This document shows positions 7,303 to 19,531 of a stretch of DNA of 64,000 nucleotides, one piece after another; position 1 is the first letter of the stretch, and the number at the start of each line of letters is the position of its first letter. Position numbers and translations under genes: made by a program. The stretch lies in contig NZ_JAQNDO010000001.1 of the NCBI RefSeq assembly GCF_028369105.1, forward strand, positions 6,790,501-6,854,500, in the 5' to 3' direction. Under the pieces are notes generated by a model. It ran no database searches. It worked only from the letters and a program-made list of their open reading frames with translations, and was not told where the DNA came from. Origin of the DNA: Polyangium mundeleinium (GTDB lineage Bacteria; Myxococcota_A; Polyangia; Polyangiales; Polyangiaceae).

Positions 7303-8247
7303 TCAGCGGGCCCGGGCGACGACGACGAGCGTGGCGCGGCGGCCCTCCTTGGCGGCCACGGCACCGAGGTCGTAGGTGATGTACCCGTCCACGAAGACCT
7401 CGAGGGCCTGGAGCAGCCGCGCCGGCGGGACCTCGGTCGGCACGACAAAAGGCGCGGCCTTGTCCTTCTTCGCCTTCGCCGCGGGCTTGCCCTTCGTGCG
7501 GAAGAGCGACTGGAGGCGGAGCAGGGCCGCGCGCGGGGCGGGCTCGTGCAGGAGGAGGGCGTAACGCTGCACGTCGAGGATCTCGAAGCCGGTGCGCTCG
7601 GCGAGCAAGCGGAGCTGCTTCTCGCCGAAGTGGTAGAGGTGATCGGGCAGATCGAGCTCGTTCGTGCCGGCCCAGCGCGCGCCCGGCAGCTCGGCGACGT
7701 TGCCGGTCTGGAAGACGAGCAAGCCGCCGGGGCGGAGGAGCGCGTGCATCTGGCGGAACGCGTCGAGCGGGTAGGCGAGGTGCGAGAGGACGTTCCGGTG
7801 GTAGACGACGTCGAAGCTGCCCGGCGGGAGCTCGACCGACCCGAGCGTGCCCTCGTGGACGTCGACGCCGAGGACCTCGGTCGCGTAGCGGACGAAGGGC
7901 CCGGTGATGTCGATCCCGGTGGGCGAGAAGCCGCGGGCGCGGGCCTCGCGGAGGAAATACCCGGCGGCGCTGCCGATTTCGAGGAGGCGGCCGGAGGCGG
8001 CGTGGCGGCCGATGAGGTCGAGGGCGCGGCGCGCCTCGTAGACGGCGCGCTCGACGTTGCGGATCTGGCGGCCGAGGTCGACCTTGGTCTCCTGGCCCTC
8101 GTAGAGGCGCTTCATCTCGCCTTCGGTGGGCCGCGGCGTGACGAAGACGAGGCCACAGCCGTCACAGGCGACGGCCTCGTAGCCGTTCTCGGCGTGGTAC
8201 GGGCGCGTCCCTCGGTCACCGCAGAAGATGCAGGAAACGGCCTCCAT
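7303..8247 (-). CDS. SAM-dependent methyltransferase with N-terminal zinc ribbon
   Basis: A 314-residue class I methyltransferase. Residues 5-35 form a zinc-ribbon pair (CIFC and CDGC). The SAM-binding motif LLEIGSAAGYFL is near residue 90, with the acidic GIDITGP loop after it and a catalytic-domain strand FDVVYHRNVLSHL. The C-terminal 100 residues are basic and Lys/Ala-rich. This zinc-ribbon plus methyltransferase layout is common in sugar methyltransferases and hypermodification loci next to glycosyltransferases, which fits the coupled gene downstream. The target is unknown. The start at 8247 is the first Met before the Cys pair. It is divergent from the mutase operon. Confidence 0.85.
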   Translation of the reverse strand: MEAVSCIFCGDRGTRPYHAENGYEAVACDGCGLVFVTPRPTEGEMKRLYEGQETKVDLGRQIRNVERAVYEARRALDLIGRHAASGRLLEIGSAAGYFLREARARGFSPTGIDITGPFVRYATEVLGVDVHEGTLGSVELPPGSFDVVYHRNVLSHLAYPLDAFRQMHALLRPGGLLVFQTGNVAELPGARWAGTNELDLPDHLYHFGEKQLRLLAERTGFEILDVQRYALLLHEPAPRAALLRLQSLFRTKGKPAAKAKKDKAAPFVVPTEVPPARLLQALEVFVDGYITYDLGAVAAKEGRRATLVVVARAR

Positions 8248-8363
8248 GCGGGCGGCGACGTATCAGCAACGGAGAAGCGCGTCAAACCGACGTGGGGGGG
8301 CGCCGTGGGGGGCGAGGGGAGGCGGTTGTCTCGATGAGAGGTTTCGCCTAGAAGGGGAACCGT

Positions 8364-8456
8364 ATGCTGCCTGCGCTGCTCGTCGCCCTCCGCGTGGTCC
8401 CCCGCGGCGTTCCGCACCCGCCGAACTTCGCCCCCGTCGGCGCCACGGGCAACTGA
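8364..8456 (+). CDS. Possible 30-residue leader ORF ahead of icmF
   Basis: A short ATG frame of 30 residues, with a GAAGGGGAA ribosome-like site 4-5 bases before it, ending TGA 15 bases before the icmF GTG. The peptide is hydrophobic at first, then Pro/Arg/Val-rich (RVVPRGVPHPPN). It could be a translated leader that couples or attenuates icmF, or a chance frame in GC-rich DNA. I found no cobalamin-riboswitch B12-box in the same stretch. Confidence 0.3.
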   Translation: MLPALLVALRVVPRGVPHPPNFAPVGATGN

Positions 8457-8471
8457 GGAAGGTTCCATCTC

Positions 8472-11400
8472 GTGCACCCCCGCACCGCCGTCATCCCTTA
8501 CAAGCCACGCCACCACGTTCGCATCGTCACCGCGGCCTCGCTCTTCGATGGCCATGACGCTGCGATCAACGTCATGCGCCGCCTGATGCAGGCCTCCGGC
8601 GCCGAGGTCGTGCATCTCGGGCACAACCGCTCGGTCGCCGAGATCGTCAACTGCGCCATTCAGGAAGACGTGCAGGGGATCGCCATCACGTCCTACCAAG
8701 GCGGGCACGTCGAGTACTTCAAGTACATGATCGATCTCCTGCGGCGCGCGGGCGCTCGCATCGAGGTCTTCGGCGGAGGCGGCGGGACCATCCTGCCCTC
8801 CGAGATCGAGGAGCTCCACGCGTACGGCGTCGCCCGCATTTATTCGCCCGACGACGGCCGGGCGATGGGCCTTCAGGGGATGATCAACGATCTGATCGAG
8901 CGATGCGACTTCGAGAAGCGCAGCGCAGAATTCGAGCCGTACCTCGCGCGCCTCTCCGAGCGAGGGCCGGCCACGCTCGCCTCGCTCATCACCATCGCCG
9001 AGAATTTCCCCGAGGCCGGCGACAGGCTGCGTGCTGCGCTCGCCGCGCTCCCCGCGCGGTCGAAACGGGCGCCCGTGCTCGGCATCACGGGCACCGGCGG
9101 CGCCGGCAAGTCGAGCCTCGTCGACGAGTTCGTGCGCCGCTTCCTCGCCGATAGCAAGGACAAGACGCTCGCCGTGCTCTCGGTCGATCCCTCGAAGCGC
9201 AAATCGGGCGGCGCGCTGCTCGGCGACCGCATCCGCATGAACGCGATCGACGATCCACGCATTTACATGCGGTCTCTCGCGACGCGCCAATCGAACCTCG
9301 CGCTCTCGAAGCACGTGGGCGAGTCGATCGAGGTGTGCCGCGCGGCCGGCTTCGATCTCATCGTGGTCGAGACGTCGGGCATCGGGCAATCCGACACGGA
9401 GATCACCGAGTATGCCGACGTCTCGTTGTACCTCATGACGGCCGAGTACGGCGCGGCGACGCAGCTCGAAAAGATCGACATGCTCGATTTCGCCGACATC
9501 ATCGCCATCAACAAGTTCGACAAGCGCGGCTCGCTCGACGCGCTGCGCGACGTCAAGAAGCAGTGGAGACGCAACCACAACGCCTTCGACGTCGCCGACG
9601 AGGACGTCCCGGTGTATGGGACGATCGCCTCGCAGTTCAACGATCCGGGGATGAACAGGCTCTACCGGACGATCGTGGAGACCCTCGCCGCGAAGACCAA
9701 GGCGCCGCTCGAATCGCGGCTCGAACTCACGGCTGGAATGAGCGAGAAGCGCTGGGTCATCCCCCCCGAACGCACGCGATACCTCGCCGAGATCGTCGAG
9801 ACGTGCGAGGCCTACGACGCTTTCACGCGCGCCCAGGCGGCGATCGCCCGGAGGATGTACCAGCTCCGCGGCACCATCGAGGCCCTCCGCGCCAACGTCG
9901 GCAAGAAGCACCTCGAGATCGTGGAGCCGACCGGCCCGGCCGATACCGTGCTGGTCACGCAGCGCATCGAGGGAGAGCCGCCCTTCCTCGGCGAGCTCGT
10001 GGAGCTTTATCGGGACCTCGAGTCACGTCTCGCGCCCGAATGCAAGAAGCTCCTCGACGAGTGGCCCGCCACCAAGCGACGTTATGCGGCGGCCAAGTAC
10101 CAGTTCCAGGTCCGAGACAAGGTCATCGAGCTCGACCTCGTGTCCGAGTCGCTCTCGCACCTCCGGATCCCGAAGGTCTCGCTGCCGAAATACGAGGACT
10201 GGGGTGATCTCCTGACCTGGCTCCTTCGCGAGGCGCCGCCGGGGCAGTTCCCGTTCACGGCGGGCGTCTTCCCGCTCAAGCGGGAGAACGAGGATCCGGC
10301 GCGCATGTTCGCGGGCGAAGGCGGCCCGGAGCGCACGAACAGGCGGTTTCACTATGTGTCGCGTGGCCTGCCGGCCAAGCGGCTCTCGACGGCGTTCGAC
10401 TCCGTCACGCTCTACGGCGAGGATCCGGATCATCGGCCCGACATTTACGGCAAGGTCGGCAACTCCGGCGTCTCGATCGCCAATGTCGACGACGCCAAGA
10501 AGCTTTACTCGGGCTTCGATCTGTCCGATCCGACGACATCCGTGTCGATGACCATCAATGGCCCGGCGCCGATGTTGCTGGGCTTCTTCCTCAATGCCGC
10601 GATTGACCAGGGCTGCGAGAAGTGGATCCGGAGCCAGGGGAAGGTCGCGGAGGTCGAGCAGAGGATCACCGAGATTTTTGCGCAGCGTGGTGTCCCGCGC
10701 CCGAGTTATCAGGGGGCCTTGCCGGCCGGCAACGACGGCCTCGGGCTCATGCTCCTCGGCGTCTCCGGCGACGAGGTCTTGCCCCGCGAGGTCTACGAGA
10801 AGATCCGGGCGGCGACGCTCTCGGCGGTCCGCGGCACGGTACAGGCCGACATTCTCAAGGAAGATCAGGCCCAGAATACGTGCATCTTCTCGACCGAGTT
10901 CGCGCTACGGCTGATGGGAGACATCCAGCAATACTTCATCGACAAGAAGGTCCGGAACTTCTATTCGGTTTCGATCTCCGGCTACCACATCGCCGAGGCC
11001 GGGGCGAACCCGATATCGCAGCTCGCATTCACGCTGTCGAACGGCTTCACGTTCGTCGAATATTACCTCTCGCGCGGGATGCACATCGACGACTTCGCCC
11101 CGAACCTGTCGTTCTTCTTCTCGAACGGCATGGATCCCGAATACACCGTCATCGGGCGCGTGGCGCGGCGTATCTGGGCGAAGACGATGCGCGACAAGTA
11201 CGGCGGCAACGAGCGCTCGCAGAAGCTCAAGTACCACATCCAGACCTCGGGACGCTCACTTCACGCCCAGGAGATCGCGTTCAACGACATCCGGACGACC
11301 CTGCAAGCCCTCCTCGCGCTCCAGGACAATTGCAACTCGCTCCACACGAACGCGTATGACGAGGCGATCACGACGCCGACCGAGGAGAGCGTCCGGCGCG

Positions 11401-11930
11401 CGCTCGCGATTCAGCTCATCATCACCAAGGAGTTCGGCCTGGCCAAGAACGAGAACCCGACGCAAGGCTCGTTCATCGTCGAGGAGCTGACGGATCTCGT
11501 CGAGGCGGCCGTGCTCCACGAGTTCCGCTCGATCTCGGAGCGCGGCGGCGTGCTCGGGGCGATGGAGCGCATGTACCAGCGCTCCAAGATCCAGGAGGAG
11601 TCGCTCTACTACGAGACGCTGAAGCACAATGGAGCCTTGCCCATCATCGGGGTCAATACGTTCCTCGATCCCAAGGGCTCCCCGACGGTGTCGCCGCCCG
11701 AGGTCATCCGCGCGAGCAAGGAGGAGAAGGAGTATGCGATCGAGGCGCGCGACGCCTTCTGGAAGCGAAACGCGGCCGTGGCGCCGGCCGCCCTGGAGGC
11801 CGTGAAGCACGCCGCGCTCGACGGCGGCAACATCTTCGACGCGCTCGTGGAGGCGTGCAAGGTCTGCACGCTCGGCCAGCTCTCGCATGCGCTTTATCAG
11901 GTCGGCGGCCAGTACCGGCGCAACATGTGA
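8472..11930 (+). CDS. icmF: Fused isobutyryl-CoA mutase (IcmF)
   Basis: A 1152-residue single-chain B12 mutase that interconverts isobutyryl-CoA and butyryl-CoA, with its own G-protein chaperone domain. From the N-terminus: a cobalamin domain with the base-off motif DGHD (His28 ligates cobalt); a MeaB-like GTPase whose Walker A GTGGAGKS lies near residues 205-214, with [10 protein letters not shown] and NKFDKRG; then the mutase barrel with [25 protein letters not shown] and [19 protein letters not shown] and NPISQLAF carry the Phe and Gln that distinguish isobutyryl-CoA from methylmalonyl-CoA mutases. The GTG start follows GAGGAAGG. mutA begins 14 bp after its stop, so it heads a four-gene operon. 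Confidence 0.93.
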   Translation: MHPRTAVIPYKPRHHVRIVTAASLFDGHDAAINVMRRLMQASGAEVVHLGHNRSVAEIVNCAIQEDVQGIAITSYQGGHVEYFKYMIDLLRRAGARIEVFGGGGGTILPSEIEELHAYGVARIYSPDDGRAMGLQGMINDLIERCDFEKRSAEFEPYLARLSERGPATLASLITIAENFPEAGDRLRAALAALPARSKRAPVLGITGTGGAGKSSLVDEFVRRFLADSKDKTLAVLSVDPSKRKSGGALLGDRIRMNAIDDPRIYMRSLATRQSNLALSKHVGESIEVCRAAGFDLIVVETSGIGQSDTEITEYADVSLYLMTAEYGAATQLEKIDMLDFADIIAINKFDKRGSLDALRDVKKQWRRNHNAFDVADEDVPVYGTIASQFNDPGMNRLYRTIVETLAAKTKAPLESRLELTAGMSEKRWVIPPERTRYLAEIVETCEAYDAFTRAQAAIARRMYQLRGTIEALRANVGKKHLEIVEPTGPADTVLVTQRIEGEPPFLGELVELYRDLESRLAPECKKLLDEWPATKRRYAAAKYQFQVRDKVIELDLVSESLSHLRIPKVSLPKYEDWGDLLTWLLREAPPGQFPFTAGVFPLKRENEDPARMFAGEGGPERTNRRFHYVSRGLPAKRLSTAFDSVTLYGEDPDHRPDIYGKVGNSGVSIANVDDAKKLYSGFDLSDPTTSVSMTINGPAPMLLGFFLNAAIDQGCEKWIRSQGKVAEVEQRITEIFAQRGVPRPSYQGALPAGNDGLGLMLLGVSGDEVLPREVYEKIRAATLSAVRGTVQADILKEDQAQNTCIFSTEFALRLMGDIQQYFIDKKVRNFYSVSISGYHIAEAGANPISQLAFTLSNGFTFVEYYLSRGMHIDDFAPNLSFFFSNGMDPEYTVIGRVARRIWAKTMRDKYGGNERSQKLKYHIQTSGRSLHAQEIAFNDIRTTLQALLALQDNCNSLHTNAYDEAITTPTEESVRRALAIQLIITKEFGLAKNENPTQGSFIVEELTDLVEAAVLHEFRSISERGGVLGAMERMYQRSKIQEESLYYETLKHNGALPIIGVNTFLDPKGSPTVSPPEVIRASKEEKEYAIEARDAFWKRNAAVAPAALEAVKHAALDGGNIFDALVEACKVCTLGQLSHALYQVGGQYRRNM

Positions 11931-11944
11931 AGGAGAAGCCGGCC

Positions 11945-13647
11945 ATGGAGTTCCCGTCTGTCACGGTCGCCGCGTGGCGCGCCCAAGTCGAAAAAGAGCT
12001 TGGAGGCCGCTCGTTCGAGGCCTCCCTCGTCCACGAGGCGATGGAGCGGATCCTGATCGCGCCGCTCTACACCGAGGCTCCGGCCTCCGCGCGCGCCACG
12101 CGTGATCTCTCCGCGCCGCCGTTCCGGATCTGCATGCGTCAGGAGCGCGGCGCGGCGGCCGCCGATCTCGTGGCCGATGTCGAAGGGGGCGCCGACGCGC
12201 TTTGGCTCAGGCTCGAAGACGCGTGCGCCGCTGCGCTCGCCCCCGCGGATTTCGCGCAGACGTTCTTTGTCTTCGACAGGGAGGAGGCCTCCTCGATGGA
12301 GGCCGTGGAGCGCAACGTCACCGCCCTCGCGCCCGTGGTCGCGTCGCGCTTCGCCCTGAGCATGGACCCGCTCGCCGACCGCGCGCGTGGCGCCGCGCCG
12401 TTCGCGACCCTCGCCGAGGATCTCGCGACGCTCGGGGGCGTCGCGCAATTCGTCGAAGCACGCGCGCCGGAGGCGACCTCGGTGCTCGTCTCGACGCTGC
12501 CGTACCACGACGCCGGCGCGGACGCCGCGGACGAGATTGCCGTCGCGCTCTCCACCGGCGCGCGGTACCTGGATGCGCTGCTCGAAGCGGGGCTCTCGCC
12601 GGAGCGGGCCGCGCGCCAGATCGCCGTGCAAATCGCGGTCGGTCGGGACACGTTCGTCGAATTGTGCAAAGTCCGCGCGCTGCGGACGTGCTGGCGGAAG
12701 CTCCTCGCGGCCGTCGGCGTGGCCAGCGCGCCGCGCACATGCGTCCACGCCGTGTGCTCCTCACGGACGCTCACGACGCGTGATCCCTGGGTGAACATGT
12801 TGCGCGTCACGACCCAGATGTTTTCCGCGATCCTCGGCGGCGCCGATCTCGTCACGCCCAACGCATTTGATCAGGCCTTCGGCGTCCCCTCCGCGCTTGC
12901 TCGTCGCGTCGCGCGGAACACGGGGCTCGTCCTTCGCGAGGAGAGCTTCCTCGGCAAGGTCGCCGATCCTGCCGGCGGCTCGTATGCCTTCGAGACGCTC
13001 ACGGACGCGCTCGCGCGTGAAGCTTGGCAGCGGTTCCGGGCTCTCGAACGAGAGGGGGGCATCCCATCCGCGCTGGAGAGCGGCAGCCTCGCGGCGAGGC
13101 TCGAGGCCGTCTCGCGCACGTGGCGCGAGCGCATCGCGAAACGCAAGGTCCCCCTTCTCGGCGTGTCCGAGTTCGCCAACCTCGACGAGACGCTCCCGCG
13201 CCCCGCGCCGGGGGCAGAGGCGCCTCCACGCGTCGCGCACGCGCTCGCAGCCGATCGCGACGCAGCGGCGTTCGAGGCGCTCCGCGCGCGCGCGGAGGCC
13301 ACGGAGACCCCGCCCGAAGCGCTGCTGGTCACGCTCGGCCCCTTCGCCGAGTCACGCCCACGCGCTGGCTTCGCCGCCGGTTTCTTCGCCGCGGGCGGCA
13401 TTCGCACGCGGGAGAGCACGACGGACGAGACCGCCCCCATCGTTTGCCTCTGCGGCACCGACGAGCGTTACGCGACCGAGGCGGCGCCGCGCGCGCGTGC
13501 GCTCAAGGCCGCCGGCTGCAAGCGTGTCCTCGTCGCCGGGCGTCCTTCCCGGCTCGATGCGCCGCTGCGCGAGGCCGGCGTCGACGGCTTCATTTTCGTC
13601 GGTTGCGACGCAGTGACCCTCCTCTCCGAACTCCTCGGCGTCCCGTC

Positions 13648-13651
<4 letters not shown>
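11945..13651 (+). CDS. mutA: Methylmalonyl-CoA mutase small (beta) subunit
   Basis: A 568-residue non-catalytic partner of MutB in the heterodimeric methylmalonyl-CoA mutase, which converts (R)-methylmalonyl-CoA to succinyl-CoA. It has the degenerate mutase barrel: a [11 protein letters not shown] start, a PLYTEAP motif, [10 protein letters not shown], and [24 protein letters not shown] with [13 protein letters not shown]. The C-terminal flavodoxin-like part (about 450-568) lacks the DxHxxG cobalamin motif, as expected for the small subunit. A strong AAGGAGAAG ribosome site precedes the ATG. Its TGA overlaps the mutB ATG (ATGA), so the subunits are made together. Confidence 0.93.
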
Positions 13652-15794
<2,143 letters not shown>

Positions 15795-15798
<4 letters not shown>

Positions 15799-16802
15799 CG
15801 CGAAGGCGTCCGCGCCTCTCGCTGGAGGCTTACGAGCGCGGCGTTCGGGAGCGAGATCGTGCCGTGCTCGCCCAGGCGATCACGCTCGTCGAGAGCCGCG
15901 ACGAAACGGACGCCGCGCTCGCGCAAGCGCTCCTCACCCGCCTCTTGCCCGCGACGGGCGGGGCGCGGCGGGTCGGCGTGACGGGCGTGCCAGGCGTCGG
16001 AAAGAGCACGTTCCTGGACGAGCTCGGGATGCGCCTCTTGTCGCGCGGCAAGAGGATCGCGGTCCTCGCCATCGATCCGTCGAGCTCGGTCTCCGGGGGC
16101 TCGATCCTCGGCGACAAGACCCGCATGGCGAGGCTCTCGCTCGAAAAGGAAGCATTCATCCGGCCCTCGCCGAGCGGGCTCACGCCCGGCGGCATCGCGC
16201 GGCGCACGCGCGAGACGATGCTGCTTTGCGAGGCCGCCGGCTTTGATGTGATCCTCGTCGAGACCGTGGGCGTGGGGCAGGGCGAGACGGCGGTCTGCGA
16301 GATGGTCGATTTCCTCCTGGTGCTCGCGTTGCCGGGTGCGGGCGATGAGCTCCAGGGGATCAAGAAGGGCGTCCTCGAGCTCGCGGATGCCATCGGCGTC
16401 AACAAGTGCGACGGCGACGGCGCGTTGCGTGCTCGGACAGCGCTTCATGATCTGCGGGCCGCGCTGCGTTACCTGCCGCGCAGGCGCCCGAGCTGGAAGG
16501 TCCGCGCGCTCGCCGTGTCGGGCTTGACGGGAGAGGGGCTCGACGCGCTTTGGGAGGTGGTCGAAGAGCACCGTCGTGTCCTCGAAGCCTCGGGGGAACT
16601 CGCGGCGATGCGCGCGGAGCAGCAACGATCCTGGATGTGGTCGCTGATCGCCGAGCGGCTCGACCGGGCGTTCCGTGCCCACCCCGAGGTCGAGCGGCGG
16701 CTCGCGCGCATCGAGGCCGATGTCGTGGCAGGGCGCATGACGGCGCCGGACGCCACGGATGAGCTGTTTGCGGCCTTCACCGCCGCGACCAGGCCTTCCT
16801 GA
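15795..16802 (+). CDS. meaB: Methylmalonyl-CoA mutase-associated GTPase MeaB
   Basis: A 335-residue G3E-family GTPase that protects and reloads the B12 mutase. Walker [13 protein letters not shown] is at residues 61-72, the switch I region [20 protein letters not shown] follows, ETVGVGQGE is the Walker B/switch region, and NKCDGD is the base-recognition motif. The C-terminal helical arm (about 260-335) matches the dimerisation region. Its ATG overlaps the mutB stop. It is last in the operon icmF-mutA-mutB-meaB, about 75 bp before repeat array A2. IcmF carries its own G domain, so this chaperone presumably serves MutAB. Confidence 0.95.
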
Positions 16803-16877
16803 CGCAGGTCCCTCGCAAGGGGCTCGGGTAGGCTTGCTCGGAAGCAGCTCTGCCTGAAGGGTGGGGGATGTCGTCTC

Positions 16878-17212
16878 CGAGGCCCCGGACTTCCTGCAGG
16901 AGGTCCGGGGAGCGTCCCTGGACGTCTGCGACGTCTTCCCGAAGTTCGAGCACGGCTTCCCGGAGGTGAGGGACCTCTCGTCGGAGGTCGCGGGCTCCTT
17001 CCCGGAGGTGAGGGACCTCTCGTCGGAGGCTGCGGACTTCTTCCCGGAGGTGAAGGAGCTCTCGTCGGAGGCTGCGGACTTCTTCCCGGAGGTGAGAAAC
17101 CTCCCCAAGGCGGTCGAGGACCTCCGGACGTCGATGAAGCACCTCCTGTCGGAGGTCGATCCACCTCCGACAGGAGGTCGATCCACCTCCGACAGGAGAG
17201 GGTGGGGTGGAA
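16878..17212. repeat. Tandem 42-bp repeat array A2
   Basis: A near copy of array A1 between two convergent genes (meaB and the nucleotidyltransferase). It has the same opening hairpin (CCCCGGAC and GTCCGGGG), the same GTCCCTGGACGTCTGCGACG linker, about four 42-bp units (one more than A1) and a closing inverted repeat at 17141-17178. Differences from A1 include base changes in the units and a shorter closing stem. The flanks outside the element are unrelated to those of A1, so the array moved or was copied as a unit. Confidence 0.85.
17141..17178. terminator. 16-bp-arm stem-loop ending array A2
   Basis: A perfect inverted repeat, ACCTCCTGTCGGAGGT and its complement, with a 6-nt CGATCC loop; a further half copy of the right arm follows at about 17185-17200, so alternative pairing is possible. 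It lies between convergent 3' ends and is the likely bidirectional terminator for the mutase operon and the opposing nucleotidyltransferase gene. There is no T-tract. Confidence 0.5.
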
Positions 17213-17284
17213 GAGCGGACGGGAGCGGCGGCCCCCGTCCGTCACGTTCTCCCGCACCCCTTCGAACGCCCCGACACCCTCGCG

Positions 17285-18181
17285 TCACACCAGCTTGAAG
17301 GCCGGTCGGTAGCCGAGGCCTGCGTCCAAGGCCTGCGCCACCACGCTCGCCCACAGATCACGCAGGGCGTGGGTGGAGGCGGTCAGTTCGGCCGGGGTCT
17401 CGCCCAGGCGGGCCAGGATCCTTGCGAGGTGCTGCACGTACCCCGGCGGGACGCGCGGGGAATCCGCATGAAAGCCGGCGGTGATCTCGGCCATGGCGGT
17501 CTTGTCGGTCATGAAATAGGTTTCATGGAGGGCGAAGAGCACCTGGGTCAGGAATGCGGCCGTGCGGCCGAGCGCGCCGGAGACGGCGTACACGTCGCCG
17601 CGCTCGGCGTACCCAGCGGCATGCACGAGCGAGAACTCGGCCAGCCATAGATTCGAGAGAACGAGCTTCTCTTTCAGCAGGGGCGGGTAGACCTCCACCT
17701 GCTGTTTCAGGGCTGTGATGTGTCCGGCCGGGTCGTGCAGCGGCAAGCAGGCGCGCGTCTCGGCCAGGTAAATCACGCTGTAAAAGCCAAAGGGGGGCTG
17801 CTGGTTGAAATCATGGTGGGTGACGCCCCGCGCCGCATCGTCGAGCGTGCGCCGGACCTGATCGAGGTTGCGGTAAATGAAGTCCACCTTGCCGGCGGTG
17901 GTCTGGATCCAGGCGCCGCCGTTGACCCACGGCCCCCAGCCGTAGAAATCGGTCACGTCGGGAGGGCCGGCGATCGAAATGTCGGCCGCGACGCGGCGAA
18001 TGTCCTCGATCCGGAACGGGCTCGCTTCGGCGTAATACATGGCCACGTCGAGGTCCGAATCCGGGCGGGCCGTGCCGCGGGCGTACGAACCGCCGAGCAC
18101 GACGGCGACGACGCCTGGCACGGCCGAAAGGCGCGCGGTGATCGTATCGAGCAGGGCTTGTTTCTCCGCGGGAAGCGTCAT
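17285..18181 (-). CDS. Nucleotidyltransferase-domain protein
   Basis: A 298-residue protein whose N-terminal domain is a minimal nucleotidyltransferase of the DNA polymerase beta/KNTase superfamily: GGSYARGTARPDSDLD at residues 30-45, with Gly31-Ser32 and the metal-binding Asp43/Asp45. The rest is helical with a DUF4037-like layout, including WGPWVNGGAW and HDFNQQPPFGFYS. Such proteins usually transfer AMP or another nucleotide to a small molecule or protein. No HEPN toxin partner is adjacent, so a toxin/antitoxin role is not indicated. The start at 18181 has only a weak ribosome site; a slightly longer form is possible. Confidence 0.82.
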   Translation of the reverse strand: MTLPAEKQALLDTITARLSAVPGVVAVVLGGSYARGTARPDSDLDVAMYYAEASPFRIEDIRRVAADISIAGPPDVTDFYGWGPWVNGGAWIQTTAGKVDFIYRNLDQVRRTLDDAARGVTHHDFNQQPPFGFYSVIYLAETRACLPLHDPAGHITALKQQVEVYPPLLKEKLVLSNLWLAEFSLVHAAGYAERGDVYAVSGALGRTAAFLTQVLFALHETYFMTDKTAMAEITAGFHADSPRVPPGYVQHLARILARLGETPAELTASTHALRDLWASVVAQALDAGLGYRPAFKLV

Positions 18182-18293
18182 GATCTCGGGGCCGAGCAAA
18201 TACGAGCCGGTCACGAGCTGCAAGACAAATGTCAATTCCCACCGGGCACGCTTCCCTTGCTCTCGCGTGAATCGTCGTGTGCCCACGCGCCCC

Positions 18294-19482
18294 ATGCTCG
18301 GACCGGCTTTGCGCATCCGCGGCGCTCTCGTCCTCGTTGCCCTCGGGGCCTGTGCGCGCGTCGATCCCGCGGCGCCGGCAACGGGCGTGCAGGGCACGGC
18401 TGCGGCACCGGCGTCGAGCAGCGCGGCGCTTCCGGCGTCGAGCAGCGCAGCACCTGTGGCGAGCACGGCGCCGAGCGCCCCTCCGGCCGTGAGCCCGCCC
18501 GCCGTCGCCGTCGAGCCGACCGTCGATGACCAGGGCCCGCTGACCGTCGAGCTCTCGCAAGGCCCCGTCACGTTCGATCGGCCCATGATGGCAGGGCGCT
18601 TTCAGCGTGTGGTGATGTTCGTCGGGGGGCGCGAATGGGTGCGGGCTCCGCGAGAACGGCGAGCTCTCGTGCTGGGACGCCACAACCCGGTTGCCTGCAC
18701 GGCCCGCCGACGTGTCCCCAGGCCCCGACGGCGACGACGACGTGGGCCTCGGGGTCTGGAACGGGAAGGTCGTGCAGTGGGGGCGCATCACGCTGCCGAA
18801 GGGCCCCTTCCGCGCGATTTCGGGCAGCTTCCACGAGGGCTGCGGCATCCGCCCCGACGGTCACCTCGCGTGTTGGGGGGAGAGCCGCAACGTCCGGGCC
18901 TTCGCCACCAAGCTCGCCCGCGAGAAGATCGCCATGGTGTCGGTGGACAACGGGAAGGCCTGCGCCGTCACCGAGGGCCGCGCGCTCTTCTGCCTGGAGG
19001 CGCTCGACGGCACGCCGAAGCCGAACCGCCGGCTGGTGCGCGCCTCGGGCTCGTTCGTCGCCGTCGATCTCTACGGCTTCCCCTGGGCGGTGACGTCGGC
19101 GGGGATCGCGATGCAGAGCGAGATCGGCGCTGACTTCTCCCGGATCGAGGAGCGGGTGCCGGGCCACTTCTCGTCCGTCGTGTCCGACGAGATGATCTCC
19201 TGCGGAATCGACGCCGGCAAGATCCGCTGCATGTCGAAGGGGTCGGACCCCCTGCAGACGTACGCCCCACCGGCGCTCGATACGGTGGAGCGCCTCGTCC
19301 CGGGAATTCGCTACTTCTGCGCGCTGGCCGGCGGCCGGGCGACGTGCTTCGGCCACAAGGACCGGATCCCGGGCGGCCCACTCGACGGCGTCGCCGTGCG
19401 CGACGTCGCGGCTTCGTCGTCCTTGCTCTGCCTCGTGGACACGGCGGGCGTGCTGCGTTGCCGCGGGCAGCTGGTAGGGTAG
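18294..19482 (+). pseudogene. RCC1-like lipoprotein gene with one frameshift
   Basis: The 5' part encodes a lipoprotein signal (lipobox LGAC) and an Ala/Ser/Pro-rich linker. The 3' part, in another frame, encodes RCC1-type propeller repeats: GCGLRENGELSCWD, GCGIRPDGHLACWGE, then CGIDAGKIRCM and CALAGGRATCF. The two halves join exactly if one G is removed from the six-G run at 18624-18629, giving FVGGANGCG. So this is either a one-base insertion that inactivates the gene or an error in a homopolymer. Intact, it would be a secreted Cys-rich beta-propeller, a type frequent in myxobacteria. It ends 49 bp before the convergent hydrolase. Confidence 0.75.
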
Positions 19483-19531
19483 TCCGGGCGGGAAAAGGCG
19501 AGCGAAGCGCCTCCTGCGGCGCTCGGCCGTC

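Noticed and set aside
4116-7379. A 1087-residue plus-strand open frame
   Set aside because: It is antisense to the DUF3943 and glycosyltransferase genes and runs through the hexanucleotide tract; composition is Arg/Ala-rich with no motifs.
8340-8471. A cobalamin riboswitch before icmF
   Set aside because: I could not find the B12-box or the expected paired elements by eye; a covariance-model scan would settle it.
17285-18181. A MNT/HEPN toxin-antitoxin pair
   Set aside because: The nucleotidyltransferase is full-sized with an extra helical domain and no HEPN-type partner is next to it.
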